Below are positions 32,045-42,599 of a stretch of DNA of 64,000 nucleotides, one piece after another. This stretch comes from Coffea arabica. Lineage: Eukaryota > Streptophyta > Magnoliopsida > Gentianales > Rubiaceae. The stretch lies in NCBI RefSeq assembly GCF_036785885.1, contig NC_092326.1:3968001-4032000 (forward strand). The letters are read 5' to 3'. The notes under the pieces were generated by a model. The model saw only the letters and a list, made by a program, of their open reading frames with translations. It was not told where the DNA came from and searched no databases. The number at the start of each line of letters is the position of its first letter. Position 1 is the first letter of the stretch. The position numbers and the translations under genes were made by a program.

Positions 32045-32727
32045 TTTGAGCTACAATGTGGAATGGAATTTTGTGTCTTGTGTATTACTCGGCCTTTCTT
32101 GTTATGACATGGTTATATTTGTGCCTGGTTATCTGGGAAATGGAAAGATTCTGATTTTGGCTCAAGGAAAGTTTTGCTTGATTGGTTCTCTAATTGCACT
32201 AGTACTAAAGTTTCACTTAAAAATGTGCAACATACACTGCGTTAACCTTGATATCTAAGAATAGAAAACTTTACTTTTGATTTCAGCTTCTAAGCCATTG
32301 AATTATTTTGGTTATCCTTAAAGCATATTCTAGAGGAAAATGTCACACCATTGAATATTTTGTACCGCATGGGAGTGAAAGAACAATCTGTGTGAGCTTA
32401 GGGTATCATTTCATGCTTGTATTGTATCATCTAGTAGTAAGTCAGGCAGGAAGGGTAGGAGCAATTATCTTTTGTTTAAGCTTTTAATTATTGCATTGAA
32501 ATTTATGATTCAGAATGAAAGGATTTTCTGATGTTTGTTTGTAAATTCTGTTTAGCTGCACAAGGAAATATGCTAGTACATTAGAGTTGACTTTTGCAGT
32601 ATCAACCCTTCCCTGTTCGTTCACACTTCACAATTCTAAGCCTGACTGCAAATTTTTGTTTTGTTGATTGTCTTGATAATGGGGACTGTTAGAAATGTGG
32701 TGACAAGAATTTTATCTTTCTGTCTAG
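32045..32727 (+). other. Captured gene-like segment, intron-like
   Basis: Continues the captured segment to the right of the TRIM. T-rich and stop-rich in all frames, it reads like an intron leading to the acceptor before 32728. Confidence 0.35.
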
Positions 32728-32879
32728 ATGAAATTTTAAGTAGCAAAAAACAGAACTTTGAATTTGGTTTTGGTTGCCAGGAATCTTCTCTGTTTTGTGT
32801 TGAGCCAACAGCAAACTTGTCAGCGGATTCCAACAGTGTATGCAGTTGTATGGAGCTTGAGAAGCTGAGTGCTTGTTAA
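32728..32879 (+). CDS. Possible terminal exon of captured gene
   Basis: After an acceptor (TCTTTCTGTCTAG) a frame of 50 codons in phase 2 runs to TAA: EILSSKKQNFEFGFGCQESS, then LFCVEPTANLSADSNSVCSC and a short MELEKLSAC end. Composition is protein-like (Ser/Cys/Glu). It lies inside the long hAT element, 1.15 kb right of the TRIM. No family is recognised and expression is unknown. Confidence 0.35.
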
Positions 32880-33841
32880 GTATTTTGATAGAATTGACTC
32901 CACCTGGATTTTGAAAACTGAGAAGAGGATTTTTTGTTGCAAATTTGAAGTACTATCATTTCCATTTACTTATTCTGCTTCTGCTGCCAGTCTTTTTGTT
33001 ACAATCCTTGGTAGGAGTATTAACTTGTAAAAGTTTCATGGATTGTAAGTGTATTTATTTCGTCTACCAATTTGTGGGAATTCAAGTAGCTATTGTTTAT
33101 TCTGGTACTGAAGGTTGGCAAGAAGTTTTGGCCATGTAACCTTTCACTGTTCTATCAGTTATTCCTATTTATTGAAAATTTATCTTTGCTTGTATGCTAA
33201 ATGAAGTGATTGCTAATCCTCATCAGGATTTTTAACTATTTTTTATGTTAACTATTTTTGTTTTATTTAGTAAATTTTTTTGTTGGTTTTGTCTTATCGC
33301 TTTATTTCCTCGTAATTTATTAATTTGATCATTTTTTAGTATCACTAATTTATGACAAATTTTAACCTTCTTTCTTACCTTTTCAAAATGAAATTTTAAA
33401 TTTATACACGAAAAAATACTAGGCGTTCAAAGTTTTGGATTAAATTTTTATGTTAACTTTCATATTGTTTAGTCAAAATTTTTAGATTCTCATTGGTCAA
33501 TTATTAAATAATATGTAATTTTGCGACATAGCACGCGGATGGAAAAAAAATTGATAATTAGACTTATTTGGCATAATAAGTAAATATTAAAAATTAATGA
33601 TGGGTGTAAAATGGCATAAATTGATAATTTAGTTTACAAAATAAATTTATATGAGTTTGTAAAAAATTAGAATAAATGGGTTATAAATGGATAATTGGAT
33701 TACCCAACTCATTTTTTGACTTACCCATTTATACACATCTAATTAAATGAATATAAATGGGTTGACTCACTTATACCCGTTACCCATTTTACCCAACTCA
33801 AACCTGCCCAAATCACCCATTTTGTCACCTCTACTTATAGT

Positions 33842-35200
33842 GGCGGATCAACATATATACATTCCAGTTGGGGCATGTGTCTCCACTGGCCAAAATAAAT
33901 TACTTACGATGGCATTTAAAATTTTTAAAAATTACTACTATTTGTGCTCCTACTGATTTGTGTAACAAGTATTAGCCATGACTACAATTATAATTTGACA
34001 AAAGCAGATAATATTAAGTTGCGTTTAACTTCCAATTAAACTCTTTAACAGTCCAGCTGGCAAACAATTTCATTTGGCGCAGAATTGTACTTTTACATTA
34101 AAAAGTTATGCTGCCGGTCACACTTATTTTTATATTCCTTCTCTGAATCGCGTTAGTTATGCATGTTTATATTTATCAAATGAATATTGTGCTATTACGT
34201 GTCACATGAATAAAGTTGTTAGAAGTAATTCTTTAAGTCGCTATTTGTTAGAAGGGAAAAGAAAGGAAATGGAGGAAGAAAAATTTTTGACGTCTGGATT
34301 CGTTTTTGAGGAAGGAAAGGAAATGATAGGGAAGGAAAAGGAGGATAAGGTTTAGTTATTTTTTGTTAACTCTCTCTCTCCCTCTCTCTCTCTCTCTAAA
34401 GTGGACTAAAACGAAAACGAAGAGGAAAGGAATTAATGAAAATTTTAAGTTTTCCTTAAAAAGCACATGTGTTTATAAATTAGACTCTTAAATTGTTGAT
34501 AAAAATCTACTAATGCATAATTTCTTTTATTTTCCTTCCCTAGTCCAAAAAACATTTTCAATATTTATTTTTCTTTTAATCTCGTATTTAATCCAAACAT
34601 GATATATGGGATCCCTTTCCTCTATTCTCTTTTGTTTTCTTTTCTACTAGGATCCTCTTATTTTCTTTCTTTTCCTTTTCTTCAATCAAACAATGCCCAA
34701 AAGTATTAAAAATATTTGCTGTTTTCAACTTTACCGCTCACACGATAAAAGTTGGCTTTCGTGTTATTTTATTTCCAAATTTTTTTGATCTTTACTGCCA
34801 ACGCTAGAACGAGCTACGTTATAATCTTATGATGGACACATTACTTTTTGAAAAATCCTACCCTAATTGGGGGTGAGAAAAGTATAGGGAGAGGTGAGGG
34901 GGTAAAAAAAAATGAAACAAAATTCTACTCTAAGTGATATACAACTAATACGATCGATACAAACTAAAAGATAGAAATTAAAAGATATCTCGTGTTCTGA
35001 TTTTCAAAAGTTTCATGTGTATTTATCTTTTAGACATATTGTGTTTTTAAAATTACTTAGAGTAGATGAATTCCTAATTTTTAATTTTTTTTTATGTGCT
35101 TATCTTGTGCCTTCCCTATCTATCAAATCATCCTGTGTATTCCTGTACCTAAAATAAAGTTTTCTTTTTCCTTTTTTTTTTTTTTGGTTGGAACGAAAGC
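33842..35200. other. No gene; terminus-like fragment and CT repeat
   Basis: A short GTGGCGGATCAA...TTGGGGC stretch at 33841-33895 recalls the end of the 52098-53790 hAT element. A (CT)n run lies at about 34371-34397. Nothing else is recognised. Confidence 0.45.
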
Positions 35201-35780
35201 CCTATATAGGTTAATTTTGGAAAGCAAAGGGTAAGAATAATTCGAATAAATGCGGTCGCTGAATTTGGGAAAAGGGTCACTTTCACATCCGAAGTCCTAA
35301 TCAATAAATAGAGAAGGAGACGACGAGCGCAAGACGCAAGAGAATGTTGAGAGGGAAAAAAAAAACCAAATAACCCAAAAAAAAAAGGTAAAAAGTAAAA
35401 AGAGGGCAGCGCGGTTGAATCTTGGTGAGAGGGAGAAAGCTATTGGACTTCAGCCTTTTGGAGGTCTACGTTTACAATATATAGCCTAAGGTAACAATAA
35501 TCTTTTTTCCTACTTGTACTTTGGTTTACCTTCAGCATACAATTGGTTAGTTTCTCTGATTTTTACTCTTGATTCTCTGATTCTTGAATGTTTTGAGTCT
35601 GAAAATTTTTCCGGGTAGTTTAAAGTTATTCTTTGATTTGAACTATGAGCCTTATTCTTACTTGCCTTTTAACATCTTGAATTTGATTTCGTTTTCGATT
35701 TTTACTTTGATATTGAGGTTGACTGGTGATTATCCTCGATTATATGTTTTGGGCTTCAACTTCGATCTTCTCTGGCTAAC
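35201..35780 (+). promoter_or_regulatory. Probable promoter and 5' leader of REM gene
   Basis: TATA-like words lie at about 35203 (CTATATAGG) and 35304 (AATAAATAGAG), upstream of a purine-rich leader (35333-35440). The leader is then T-rich to the ATG. The sequence AAG|GTAACAATAATC near 35489 could be the donor of a 5'-UTR intron, but no convincing acceptor was fixed. Confidence 0.4.
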
Positions 35781-36734
35781 ATGGAAGATTCGGATAATCA
35801 AGAAGGGTCAACAATGGAGAACAACAGGGACTGGCGGGGTTCGGATGCCTCGAGTTTCTACCGGATAATTACGCAGCCTGTTGTTGATGAAGGCCAATTG
35901 GGATTGCCCAAGAACTTTGTTAAAGAATACGGTGACGAAATCTGCTCCAGTGTCAGGCTTAATGTTCCATCTGGCGGCATATTTCGTGTTGGAATTGAGA
36001 AGGATGAGAACATGCTCTGGCTCCGTGATGGTTGGCAAAGATTTGCCGAGCATCATTCTTTGACATTTGGATACTTTCTGTGGTTCAAATATAACGGGAA
36101 TTCAGAATTTGATGTTGCCATATTTGATCTCACTGCTACAGAGATTGATTATCAATGCTGCAGTAATAACAGTAAAAAGTTCAATCCCGTAGCAGAGACT
36201 ACAGTTCCCGAACCCGAACACGACGCTTTTTGTTCTGCCAAAACAGATGATCGTCATCCCATAGAAATCTCGTCTTCTTCAGAGACCGAGGAAGTAGAAA
36301 TTCGCGATGTAACTACTGATTCGGGTAACCCTCGTTCGATCAGGAGGAGGTCAAGAAGAAGAGGAAAGAAAATTTCGGAGCACGACGTTGTTACAAGGTT
36401 GTTCAAATCAGACAATCCGTACTTCTCACTGACAATGAAAGAGTACAATTTGGGCCGCTGTTATATTGTGCATGTTCCAGCTGAATTTTCTAGCACTTAT
36501 CTGCGCACTGACAAAAAATCTGTTGAACTTCAGGATTCTGATGGAAACAAGTGGACTGTTGGTGTCATAGTCAGATATGGTAGGGTTATAAGTCTGAGCA
36601 AGGGATGGTGTTATTTTTGTAGGGATCACAAATTGTGTTCTGGAGATGTCTGTGTCTTTGAGGTGATCAAATCTAGACCTGTGGTGATAAAGGTGACTAT
36701 TTTTCCTGCCAGAGAAAGTGTAGAAGTGAAGTAG
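35781..36734 (+). CDS. REM-type transcription factor with two B3 domains
   Basis: An intact single-exon gene of 317 residues; the ATG sits in a good plant context (AACATGG) and the stop is TAG. B3 domain 1 covers residues 26-124 (starts FYRIITQPVVDEGQLGLPKN, includes LWLRDGWQRFAEHHSLTFGY) and B3 domain 2 residues 214-308 (starts YFSLTMKEYNLGRCYIVHVP, includes GWCYFCRDHKLCSGDVCVF). The linker has a Ser/Glu-rich acidic patch and a basic cluster RSIRRRSRRRGKK at 185-197, a likely nuclear localisation signal. This layout is that of the plant REM family (VRN1-like), nuclear DNA-binding proteins often acting in meristem, flower or vernalisation programmes; the target here is unknown. REM genes usually have introns, so the intronless form is slightly unusual and could mark a retrocopy, though no A-tail or TSD was seen. 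Confidence 0.95.
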   Translation: MEDSDNQEGSTMENNRDWRGSDASSFYRIITQPVVDEGQLGLPKNFVKEYGDEICSSVRLNVPSGGIFRVGIEKDENMLWLRDGWQRFAEHHSLTFGYFLWFKYNGNSEFDVAIFDLTATEIDYQCCSNNSKKFNPVAETTVPEPEHDAFCSAKTDDRHPIEISSSSETEEVEIRDVTTDSGNPRSIRRRSRRRGKKISEHDVVTRLFKSDNPYFSLTMKEYNLGRCYIVHVPAEFSSTYLRTDKKSVELQDSDGNKWTVGVIVRYGRVISLSKGWCYFCRDHKLCSGDVCVFEVIKSRPVVIKVTIFPARESVEVK

Positions 36735-37129
36735 ATGTTGGTGTGAATTGTGATGCTACCCTGCTGATAGTCATATTTGTGAGATTCATGCAAGATTTTG
36801 CTGAAGCCCAGACAATATGTTACCTAGATTTCAAGGACTGTTTTAGCTATTAATTTGTTAAAGTTTGTTATATGGATGCTTTGCAGGTTTTTATTCCTTT
36901 ATCTGAGTTGTGAATTTTAATCAATTCCTACAATTTTGGGATACCAAGAGTTTGATCAGTGTCAAGAGTTCAACTTCTGTATTTATTGCTAAAGAATTTG
37001 TTGCTGTTCCCAAGGTTACAAGACTTTATTTTATATTTTCTGAAGTATGATTCTTATCAATTCCTATAATCTAGGATACCACAAAATTAATTGATTCTCA
37101 ACATTAATCTAGGATTCCTGTATAAATAC
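36735..37129 (+). other. 3' region of REM gene
   Basis: Likely 3' untranslated and downstream sequence. No canonical AATAAA was noted near the stop. A 45-bp word (around CTAGGATACCACAAAATTAA) at 37070-37100 recurs at 37393-37430 on the other side of the MITE 37130-37370. Confidence 0.4.
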
Positions 37130-37370
37130 ATGATACATTAACCCCCTTATGATTTTTAAAATATACACATAACCCCCCTTGGTTAATAAATAATTTTCAA
37201 CTTTACATAAAGGTATTTTTGATATTTTAGGTGACTCCGTCAAGAATAATCATTCCCATCACTTTGACACTTTAATCCAAACTATGAGGGGGTTATATAT
37301 AATTTTTGAAACTATAGGGAGATTATGTAAAAAAAAATGTTAAACTACAGGAGGGTAAAGTAGAATTTGC
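37130..37370. mobile_element. MITE of the CCCCCTTATGG type
   Basis: The left part (AACCCCCTTATGATTTTTAA, ACATAACCCCC) and right part (TATGAGGGGGTTATATATAA, GAGGGTAAAGTAGAATTTG) form a long inverted repeat around a core with CACTTTGACACTTTAATCC. Relatives lie at 47071-47310 and, inverted, at 56910-57390. No clean TSD. Confidence 0.6.
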
Positions 37371-37766
37371 CCTTTATTTTTTAGAAAGTATGATCTAGGA
37401 TACCACAAAATTAATCGATTCTCAAAATTAAAACTCATATCTTTGTCAAAAAAAAAAAATACTTTTGTTGCATTTTCCTATTCTAGCCGTCTTCTTCTCT
37501 GTGCTTCTTTCATGGCCGAAATACTTAAAAGAAAAGTTCATCTTTCTTTCATAATTAGCAATGAGAATGGAAGGAAACTCCCAAGCCAAAGTGCGTATAC
37601 CATATTCATGCATCTGTCTCAATTAGGAAACACCAAATCAAGAGTGAGAAAGGAAAACGAAACCAAATGGGAATTGGACTTTGCCCAATACAAAATTTAC
37701 CCTTTTCGGTCAAATATGGTATCTCCTAATCCCATTAGGAAACTTTTAATTGTTTCCCTCTGCTCC

Positions 37767-37773
37767 TATAAAA
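37767..37773 (+). promoter_or_regulatory. TATA-like box displaced from small gene by MITE
   Basis: CTATAAAAG lies immediately left of the MITE 37782-38492. In the empty site it would read CTATAAAAGTGTCTATATATGC, about 90 bp before the ATG of the gene at 38573. Confidence 0.45.
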
Positions 37774-37781
37774 GTGTCTAT

Positions 37782-38492
37782 GGAAAATGACTTGTTTCAT
37801 CCTTTATATTTCGTAAAAATATTTTTTCGTTCCTCACTTTTAAAATGAAGCAAATTTGTCCCTGACATTTAAAAATTAAAGTTATTACATTCTAAACCTA
37901 ATTTTCAATCTAAATCAAACCATCCAATAACCCAGTAATAAATTTCGGAAATAGAATTGACAGATCACTCAGTCAACTTCATCATATTTACATGACATTT
38001 ATTAAACCAAAAAAATAAAAATTATAACATAAAAGGCCATTCTTTCTATTGGAATAGTAGAGTTTTTTTTTGGTAAATCTTTTCATGCCTTATTAGTATA
38101 TCCGCTTGCGAATCTAGATGTGTATCATAAATATAAAATTTGATGTTTAAATTTAATTAAAATGATATGATGGTACATAAAACCATCAGTGTATACAATG
38201 ATAATGTATGAAAGATTAATTTTTCTTTTTTATGTTATAATTTTTTATTTTTTCTTTTTAGGTTCATTAAATTTTACATGAATATCAAGTTGAGATAACC
38301 AAGTGATCTACCAATTACACTCCCAAGATTTGTAATCAGGTTGATTGATGGTTTGATTCATATTGAAATTTGGGTTCAGGGATGTAATAACTTCAGTTTT
38401 TAAATGTCAAGGACGAAATTGCTTCGTTTTAAAAGTGAGGGACGAAAAGAATATTTTTGTGAAATGTGAAGGATGAAACCGATCATTTTTCC
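37782..38492. mobile_element. 711-bp Mutator-type MITE with 10-bp TSD
   Basis: TIRs of about 80 bp: the left begins GGAAAATGACTTGTTTCATCC and the reverse-complemented right GGAAAAATGATCGGTTTCATCC, both continuing to TCACTTTTAAAANGAAGCAA. Perfect TSDs AAGTGTCTAT at 37772-37781 and 38493-38502. It separates a TATAAAA from the gene at 38573, so it may alter that gene's promoter. Confidence 0.9.
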
Positions 38493-38498
38493 AAGTGT

Positions 38499-38507
38499 CT
38501 ATATATG
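38499..38507 (+). promoter_or_regulatory. Remaining TATA-like element of small gene
   Basis: CTATATATG, just right of the MITE and about 66-74 bases before the ATG at 38573, is well placed to serve as core promoter. Confidence 0.4.
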
Positions 38508-38572
38508 CAACAAATACCAAGGAACTCAGGTGAGAAGACAAGACATAAGACGGAGTGAGTGACTGAGAAAAG

Positions 38573-39088
38573 ATGGAAGAAGTTGATCATGTGGAAGAAC
38601 AAAACGAGTTGGAAGGATTTGATGAGGAAAAATTTGTGCAAGAAACTAAGGAGGGAAAAATTGTGGAAGCCCACGTCAAAGGAATAAAGGAAGCTTGTGA
38701 TATGCTAAAAGAAGTTCGAGATACAGCTTTGTACCTTGCTTCTTATCTAAAACTACAAAGGGAAAAGGATAGGTATTCTTCTTTTCTTTTCTTTTCTTTT
38801 TTTTTATAATTATTCTTCTATTTTCTTCCTTCGAGTAATACCAAATGTTACGTGCTATTTTATTACATTGCACTAAGTTGCTTGTAATAATTAACACATT
38901 CAATTACTTAATAGTTACTTTATAATTGTATTGTATTCCTAAATTACCACCAAAGAATACGAATACATACATAATATCAATGATTAAATGACATGATAAT
39001 CTCATTTAATTTCTTGTTTTCTAATGGTGCTAGGTTTATCAAATTGAGGCAGGAGCTGGAGGAGGACGAGGTTGCATATGTCCACTAA
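38573..39088 (+). CDS. Paralogue of the small coiled-coil gene, truncated by deletion
   Basis: Exon 1 is 38573-38772 and exon 2 is 39034-39088 (TAA); the 261-bp intron is GT-AG and interrupts an Arg codon exactly as in the gene at 11796-12299. The N-terminus is acidic (MEEVDHVEEQNELEGFDEEK), followed by EACDMLKEVRDTALYLASYL, which aligns with the paralogue's RDTATLLAAHL region, and across the splice FIKLRQELEEDEVAYVH. Product 84 residues. Against the paralogue, 47 bp are missing after GTTGCA near 39077, which shifts the frame to an early stop. Paralogous C-terminal codons continue in another frame to TGA at 39207-39209 (VQEEVLRLQAELGGL). It may make a short protein or be a young pseudogene. 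Confidence 0.6.
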
Positions 39089-39209
39089 GGCCAAGATGCT
39101 GAATGGTGAACATCCTAGGGTTCAAGAAGAGGTGTTGAGGCTGCAAGCCGAACTTGGTGGGTTGGTAAAGACACGAACTCGATCAAAATATGCAACGATT
39201 GTGAATTGA

Positions 39210-39630
39210 ATCATATACGATCAGATTTTTTTTTCCCTCCATTCCTTCATGATTTTTTTGTACCCCTTCTTAACTTCATGGGCTGTGGTAAAGTTGATTT
39301 TCTTTTAAGAGTTCATTAGGTATAATAGGATTGTATCCCAAGTTGGATATTAGCTTTTATATATAAATATATAAATATATATATATATATTATTTTTACT
39401 GTAACACCGAAAACACTGTAGCAGTCAGGCAAATTACTGTACAAACACGACAACAAAAAAACAAACGATGCACTGTAGCGCATACTGTAGCATTGTATTT
39501 GGTAATGATTTGGCATATCATAAACAAATGTTAGTCTTCCTGTTTATAAACATGCTCGTGTGTTCAGTGATTCATTTTGCTTTATGAACGGTAGAAGAAA
39601 AGAGTGACCACTCTCTTGAGCAACTTTTGA
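39210..39630. other. No gene; ACTGTAGC-rich MITE fragment
   Basis: An (AT)n run near 39360-39390 is followed by several TACTGTA(G)CA words to about 39500, typical of fragments of the GTTTGG-type MITEs found elsewhere here. Confidence 0.4.
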
Positions 39631-39632
39631 TA

Positions 39633-40001
39633 CTCCCTCCGTCTCATTGTTAATGTCATATTTTCATTTTTTGCTTTGTCACAAAATTTGAGTCACTTTG
39701 AAAAAGTCAAATCACTTTTACAATTATTTTCCAGTTATACCCTTCTATTGACAAGTCAAGATTGCACTAGCCAATTCTGATGGACCCAACCACAACACAT
39801 CATCGGAAGTTATACCCTTCTGATTGTCTTTGCCTTTTAGTCAAAATGACTTAATGGCAAGTGATCCCACCAATTTGTTGTTTCACTCCACAAACAGCAA
39901 AGGATACGCTTGGAAGAGTCAGATAAGCCTGTCCCGTAATGCTATTGTACATAAAAAGTGCGATTTCCCAAAAAGCGTCCCAAATTTTGGGACGGAGAGA
40001 G
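39633..40001. mobile_element. Stowaway-type MITE (Tc1/mariner)
   Basis: The left end CTCCCTCCGTCTCATTGTTA and the right end TTTTGGGACGGAGAGAG are the hallmark Stowaway termini, flanked by TA on both sides (39631-39632 and 40002-40003). No protein is encoded. Confidence 0.9.
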
Positions 40002-40331
40002 TACTTTTTTAGCAAAAACTCTTTAGCAAAATTGATTACCTCAATTAAATATACTACAGGAATTTTAGCTAGGAAATACAATAATCCAAAGGACAGCCGA
40101 TGCCATAGATATTAAAAATTAATAAAAATTTCTACCATGGAACTATCAGATAGATACTATAGATGTGAAAAATAAAATTAATAAAAATTTCTGCTGTGGA
40201 ATCAAAACTCGATCAAAATCTAATTCAATATATTTTTGGAACCAGTGCAATAGCTCAATAAATTGTAATAAAATCAACAGTTCAAGAGTTCAACTCATCA
40301 TTGTGTCTGGATTCGTCTCTAAAAATTCAAT

Positions 40332-40607
40332 TCATGCAATCGTGAAGGTAACAAAAGTCATCATTGTTAAAGCCGTTATCGCCAATATCACAAACACTAA
40401 GAGGTTCGTCCGGCTTGCAGAATTTACACCCAAGAGAAAGCCATGGCTGTCTACCATTGGTAAATAACACGCATATTCAGAACTAACCAACAGTTCCCTA
40501 GCAATTTGCACAAACCGTCCCCTGATTAGAGTGCCAAAAGCTACAAGTATAGCTTCTCTTGTCCGAAATTCTTCACTTTCCATGATTTTGGCATCGCCTT
40601 CTAACAT
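40332..40607 (-). CDS. Small tail-anchored-type protein, or last exon
   Basis: A 91-codon frame starts with ATG at 40605-40607 and ends TGA. It begins MLEGDAKIMESEEFRTREAI and contains a RGRFVQIARELLVSSEYACY stretch. It ends in one hydrophobic segment (LLVFVILAITALTMMTFVTF) three residues before the stop, the layout of a tail-anchored membrane protein. In the same frame an in-frame TAA lies shortly upstream of the ATG, so any longer protein would need a splice. I do not recognise the family. A decayed relative at 57541-57822 shares sequence through this C-terminal region and downstream, which hints that both derive from a real gene. Confidence 0.4.
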   Translation of the reverse strand: MLEGDAKIMESEEFRTREAILVAFGTLIRGRFVQIARELLVSSEYACYLPMVDSHGFLLGVNSASRTNLLVFVILAITALTMMTFVTFTIA

Positions 40608-40986
40608 TTGCAAAGTGAATGGTGACTGACAAAGCAATCCTTAATTGCTTCGATTCTTGATGAAAAAGGGGCCAAGTGATTGAGAATGTATTTGCCGGAT
40701 GAAGTTTTTGGTTCTTGAGCCACAGTTTCTTGATTCTCTTCTCCCTATGACCTCCTTAATGGCTATTTTTCGTGAGTTTTGAAAGATACGACTACGAATT
40801 GTACATCTCATGAATTATATTCTCTTTGGTTGGTTTAAAATTTCAACAAGTCGTGGGACTCTTGACAATTTCACAGAAGTCGTTGAGAACTGAGGTGAAT
40901 AATTGAAGTTTTTTTTTTCTTTTGTAGTTTCTGATCATGAAAGATAAGAAAGAATTCTTGCTATGCTATCTTTGTATTTTAAAATT

Positions 40987-41241
40987 GGGTAATTTCACTT
41001 TGTACCTCCAAACTTTGGATGATTACTCACTTCAGTCCCTAAACTTTAAAATGGGACACTTAAGTCCCTAAAACTTATAAAATAGGACACTTCGACCACC
41101 AACGGCATTCAGGATTCTGTCAACAATTTTCCTTAATTGGGAGGTATTTATAAGTTTAGGGACTTAAGTGTCTCATTTTGAAGTTTAGGGATTGAAATAG
41201 ATAATCGTTCAAAGTTTGGAGGGACAAAGTGGAATTAACCC
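40987..41241. mobile_element. 255-bp Mutator-type MITE with 9-bp TSD
   Basis: TIRs of about 60 bp: the left begins GGGTAATTTCACTTTGTACC and the reverse-complemented right GGGTTAATTCCACTTTGTCC, both followed by CTCCAAACTTTG. Perfect TSD TTTAAAATT at 40978-40986 and 41242-41250. Confidence 0.9.
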
Positions 41242-41417
41242 TTTAAAATTACTGACTGGCTTTGGATAAGTTCGAGTCTCTAGTGACTAATTTTCATTCA
41301 TTTATTTATCCGGGCCTAAATCCGAAACCTCGAAAAGGTGTGGCTGGCTGATAAGGGATGACACGGCATCCAGGTGGCAGGTGGCTAACCCAAAATTGAA
41401 AAACAAAACAAAATATA

Positions 41418-41623
41418 GGTCTAGTTTGACAAGTAAGTTTTTTAGGTGTTTGTCTCAAATTTTAAATGTAGATTACTGTAAAAATCATAGAAAAAAATTT
41501 TAAAATATATAAATTTTTAGATATTTTAAAATATATAATTTAAAATTTTTAAAAACTTTTTAAAATTATTAAAAAATATATAACAGATAAACTTGACTAA
41601 AAATTTACTTGACAAACAAGGCC
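41418..41623. mobile_element. Short AT-rich MITE
   Basis: It starts GGTCTAGTTTGACAAGTAAG and ends TTTACTTGACAAACAAGGCC, an inverted repeat, with ATA on both flanks. The core is AAATTTT/TAAAATAT-rich. Superfamily uncertain. Confidence 0.65.
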
Positions 41624-41884
41624 ATAAACCCTCCCCAATTAACATGCCCTGCACAGCTGCACTTGCTACCTCTCATTCCCGGTCCAAACATCCGCTATCC
41701 TCCACTTGCACCCAATCCCAAGAAGCTGATGCAACCCTATGCGGCTATGCTACTACCTTCTGCAAATCCGCTGGCACGGCCAGTCCCTATCTCCTTATCC
41801 AACTAAATGAAACTGCATTGCAACATATTTTAATATCAACATTAATCTCATTTAGAAACTAAAATTACTAAATGGCTTACATAT

Positions 41885-42140
41885 GGCTCCGTTTGGAACC
41901 TGAATTTTTTGAAAGTTTATCTAAAATTTTACTGTAAAATACTATAGAAATTGTAAAAAAAACTTACAGTATAAGTTTTTTAAAAACTTTACTGTAGCAT
42001 TTTTTTTTACGAAAATTTTTTTTTTAATAATTTAAAAAAAATTCTCGTCGAAATTTTTTTTTTCTGTAGCCAAAAATTGTGCTCCATATTACTGTAGCAA
42101 AATTATTATGACTTTTTCAACTAGTTTGCATCTAAATAGG
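41885..42140. mobile_element. MITE with GTTTGGA end and ACTGTAGC words
   Basis: The left GGCTCCGTTTGGAACCTGAA and the reverse complement of the right end (CTATTTAGATGCAAACTAG) form a weak inverted repeat; the interior has repeated TTTACTGTAGCA. TSD not clear. Confidence 0.45.
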
Positions 42141-42424
42141 TAAATATGGAGATTTTCTTATATTTCACAGTAATAAAGAATCTCAAAACCTGTATGCAAC
42201 TAATTTGTTATAGCAAAATAATTTGGAGAAGTTGTGAAAATATTACATTCATACAAGTGGAAAGGAATCCGGTAAACAAGTACATGACTAGAAGGCTTCA
42301 ATTGTTACATGACCAAATATTCATACCAAATATTAAAAAAGAGTCATATTATACAAAAAACTAGTTCGAACTATGTGGGAATCAAGTAATCAGCGTGAAA
42401 ATTGGACGTGGCAGCGATATATTA

Positions 42425-42599
42425 CTCATTTCGGTGAAGATACATGTGATCAGCCATTGCATTTCGTAATTTCTTCCAATCATGGAGTGCTTCTGAAGTG
42501 ACGTAGAATTATGACATTTGAACTCTCTCGGTACCTCCGCCATCCATATGAGCTTCATCCATATTACTTCCGCCACCCATATTAGCTTTCTCGCACTCT
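42425..42599 (-). pseudogene. PIF/Harbinger transposase, C-terminal remnant
   Basis: Minus-strand frames carry a hydrophilic Gly/Met/Asp stretch (NMGGGSNMDEAHMDGGG) and then, out of frame, ALHDWKKLRNAMADHMYLHR before a stop. This looks like the extreme C-terminus of PIF/ALP1-type transposases, where an [R/K]xxMAxxM motif is common. It directly follows the N-terminal piece at 42600-42950, so the DDE catalytic domain between them is missing. Confidence 0.55.

Larger units (their letters stand above)
26237..33833. mobile_element. Long hAT-type element with captured DNA and nested retroelements
   Basis: The ends are TAGAGGTGTCAAA on the left and TTTTGTCACCTCTA on the right, a hAT-style TIR, with identical 8-bp flanks CTTATAGT at 26229-26236 and 33834-33841. 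The first 170 and last 600 bases match the 820-bp element at 25169-25988, but the middle is replaced by about 1.5 kb of unrelated, gene-like DNA (26410-26737 and 32045-33200), into which a TRIM and then a copia element inserted (26738-32039). Without the nested elements it would be about 2.3 kb. No transposase is present. A Pack-type (gene-capturing) hAT derivative is the simplest reading. Confidence 0.7.
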
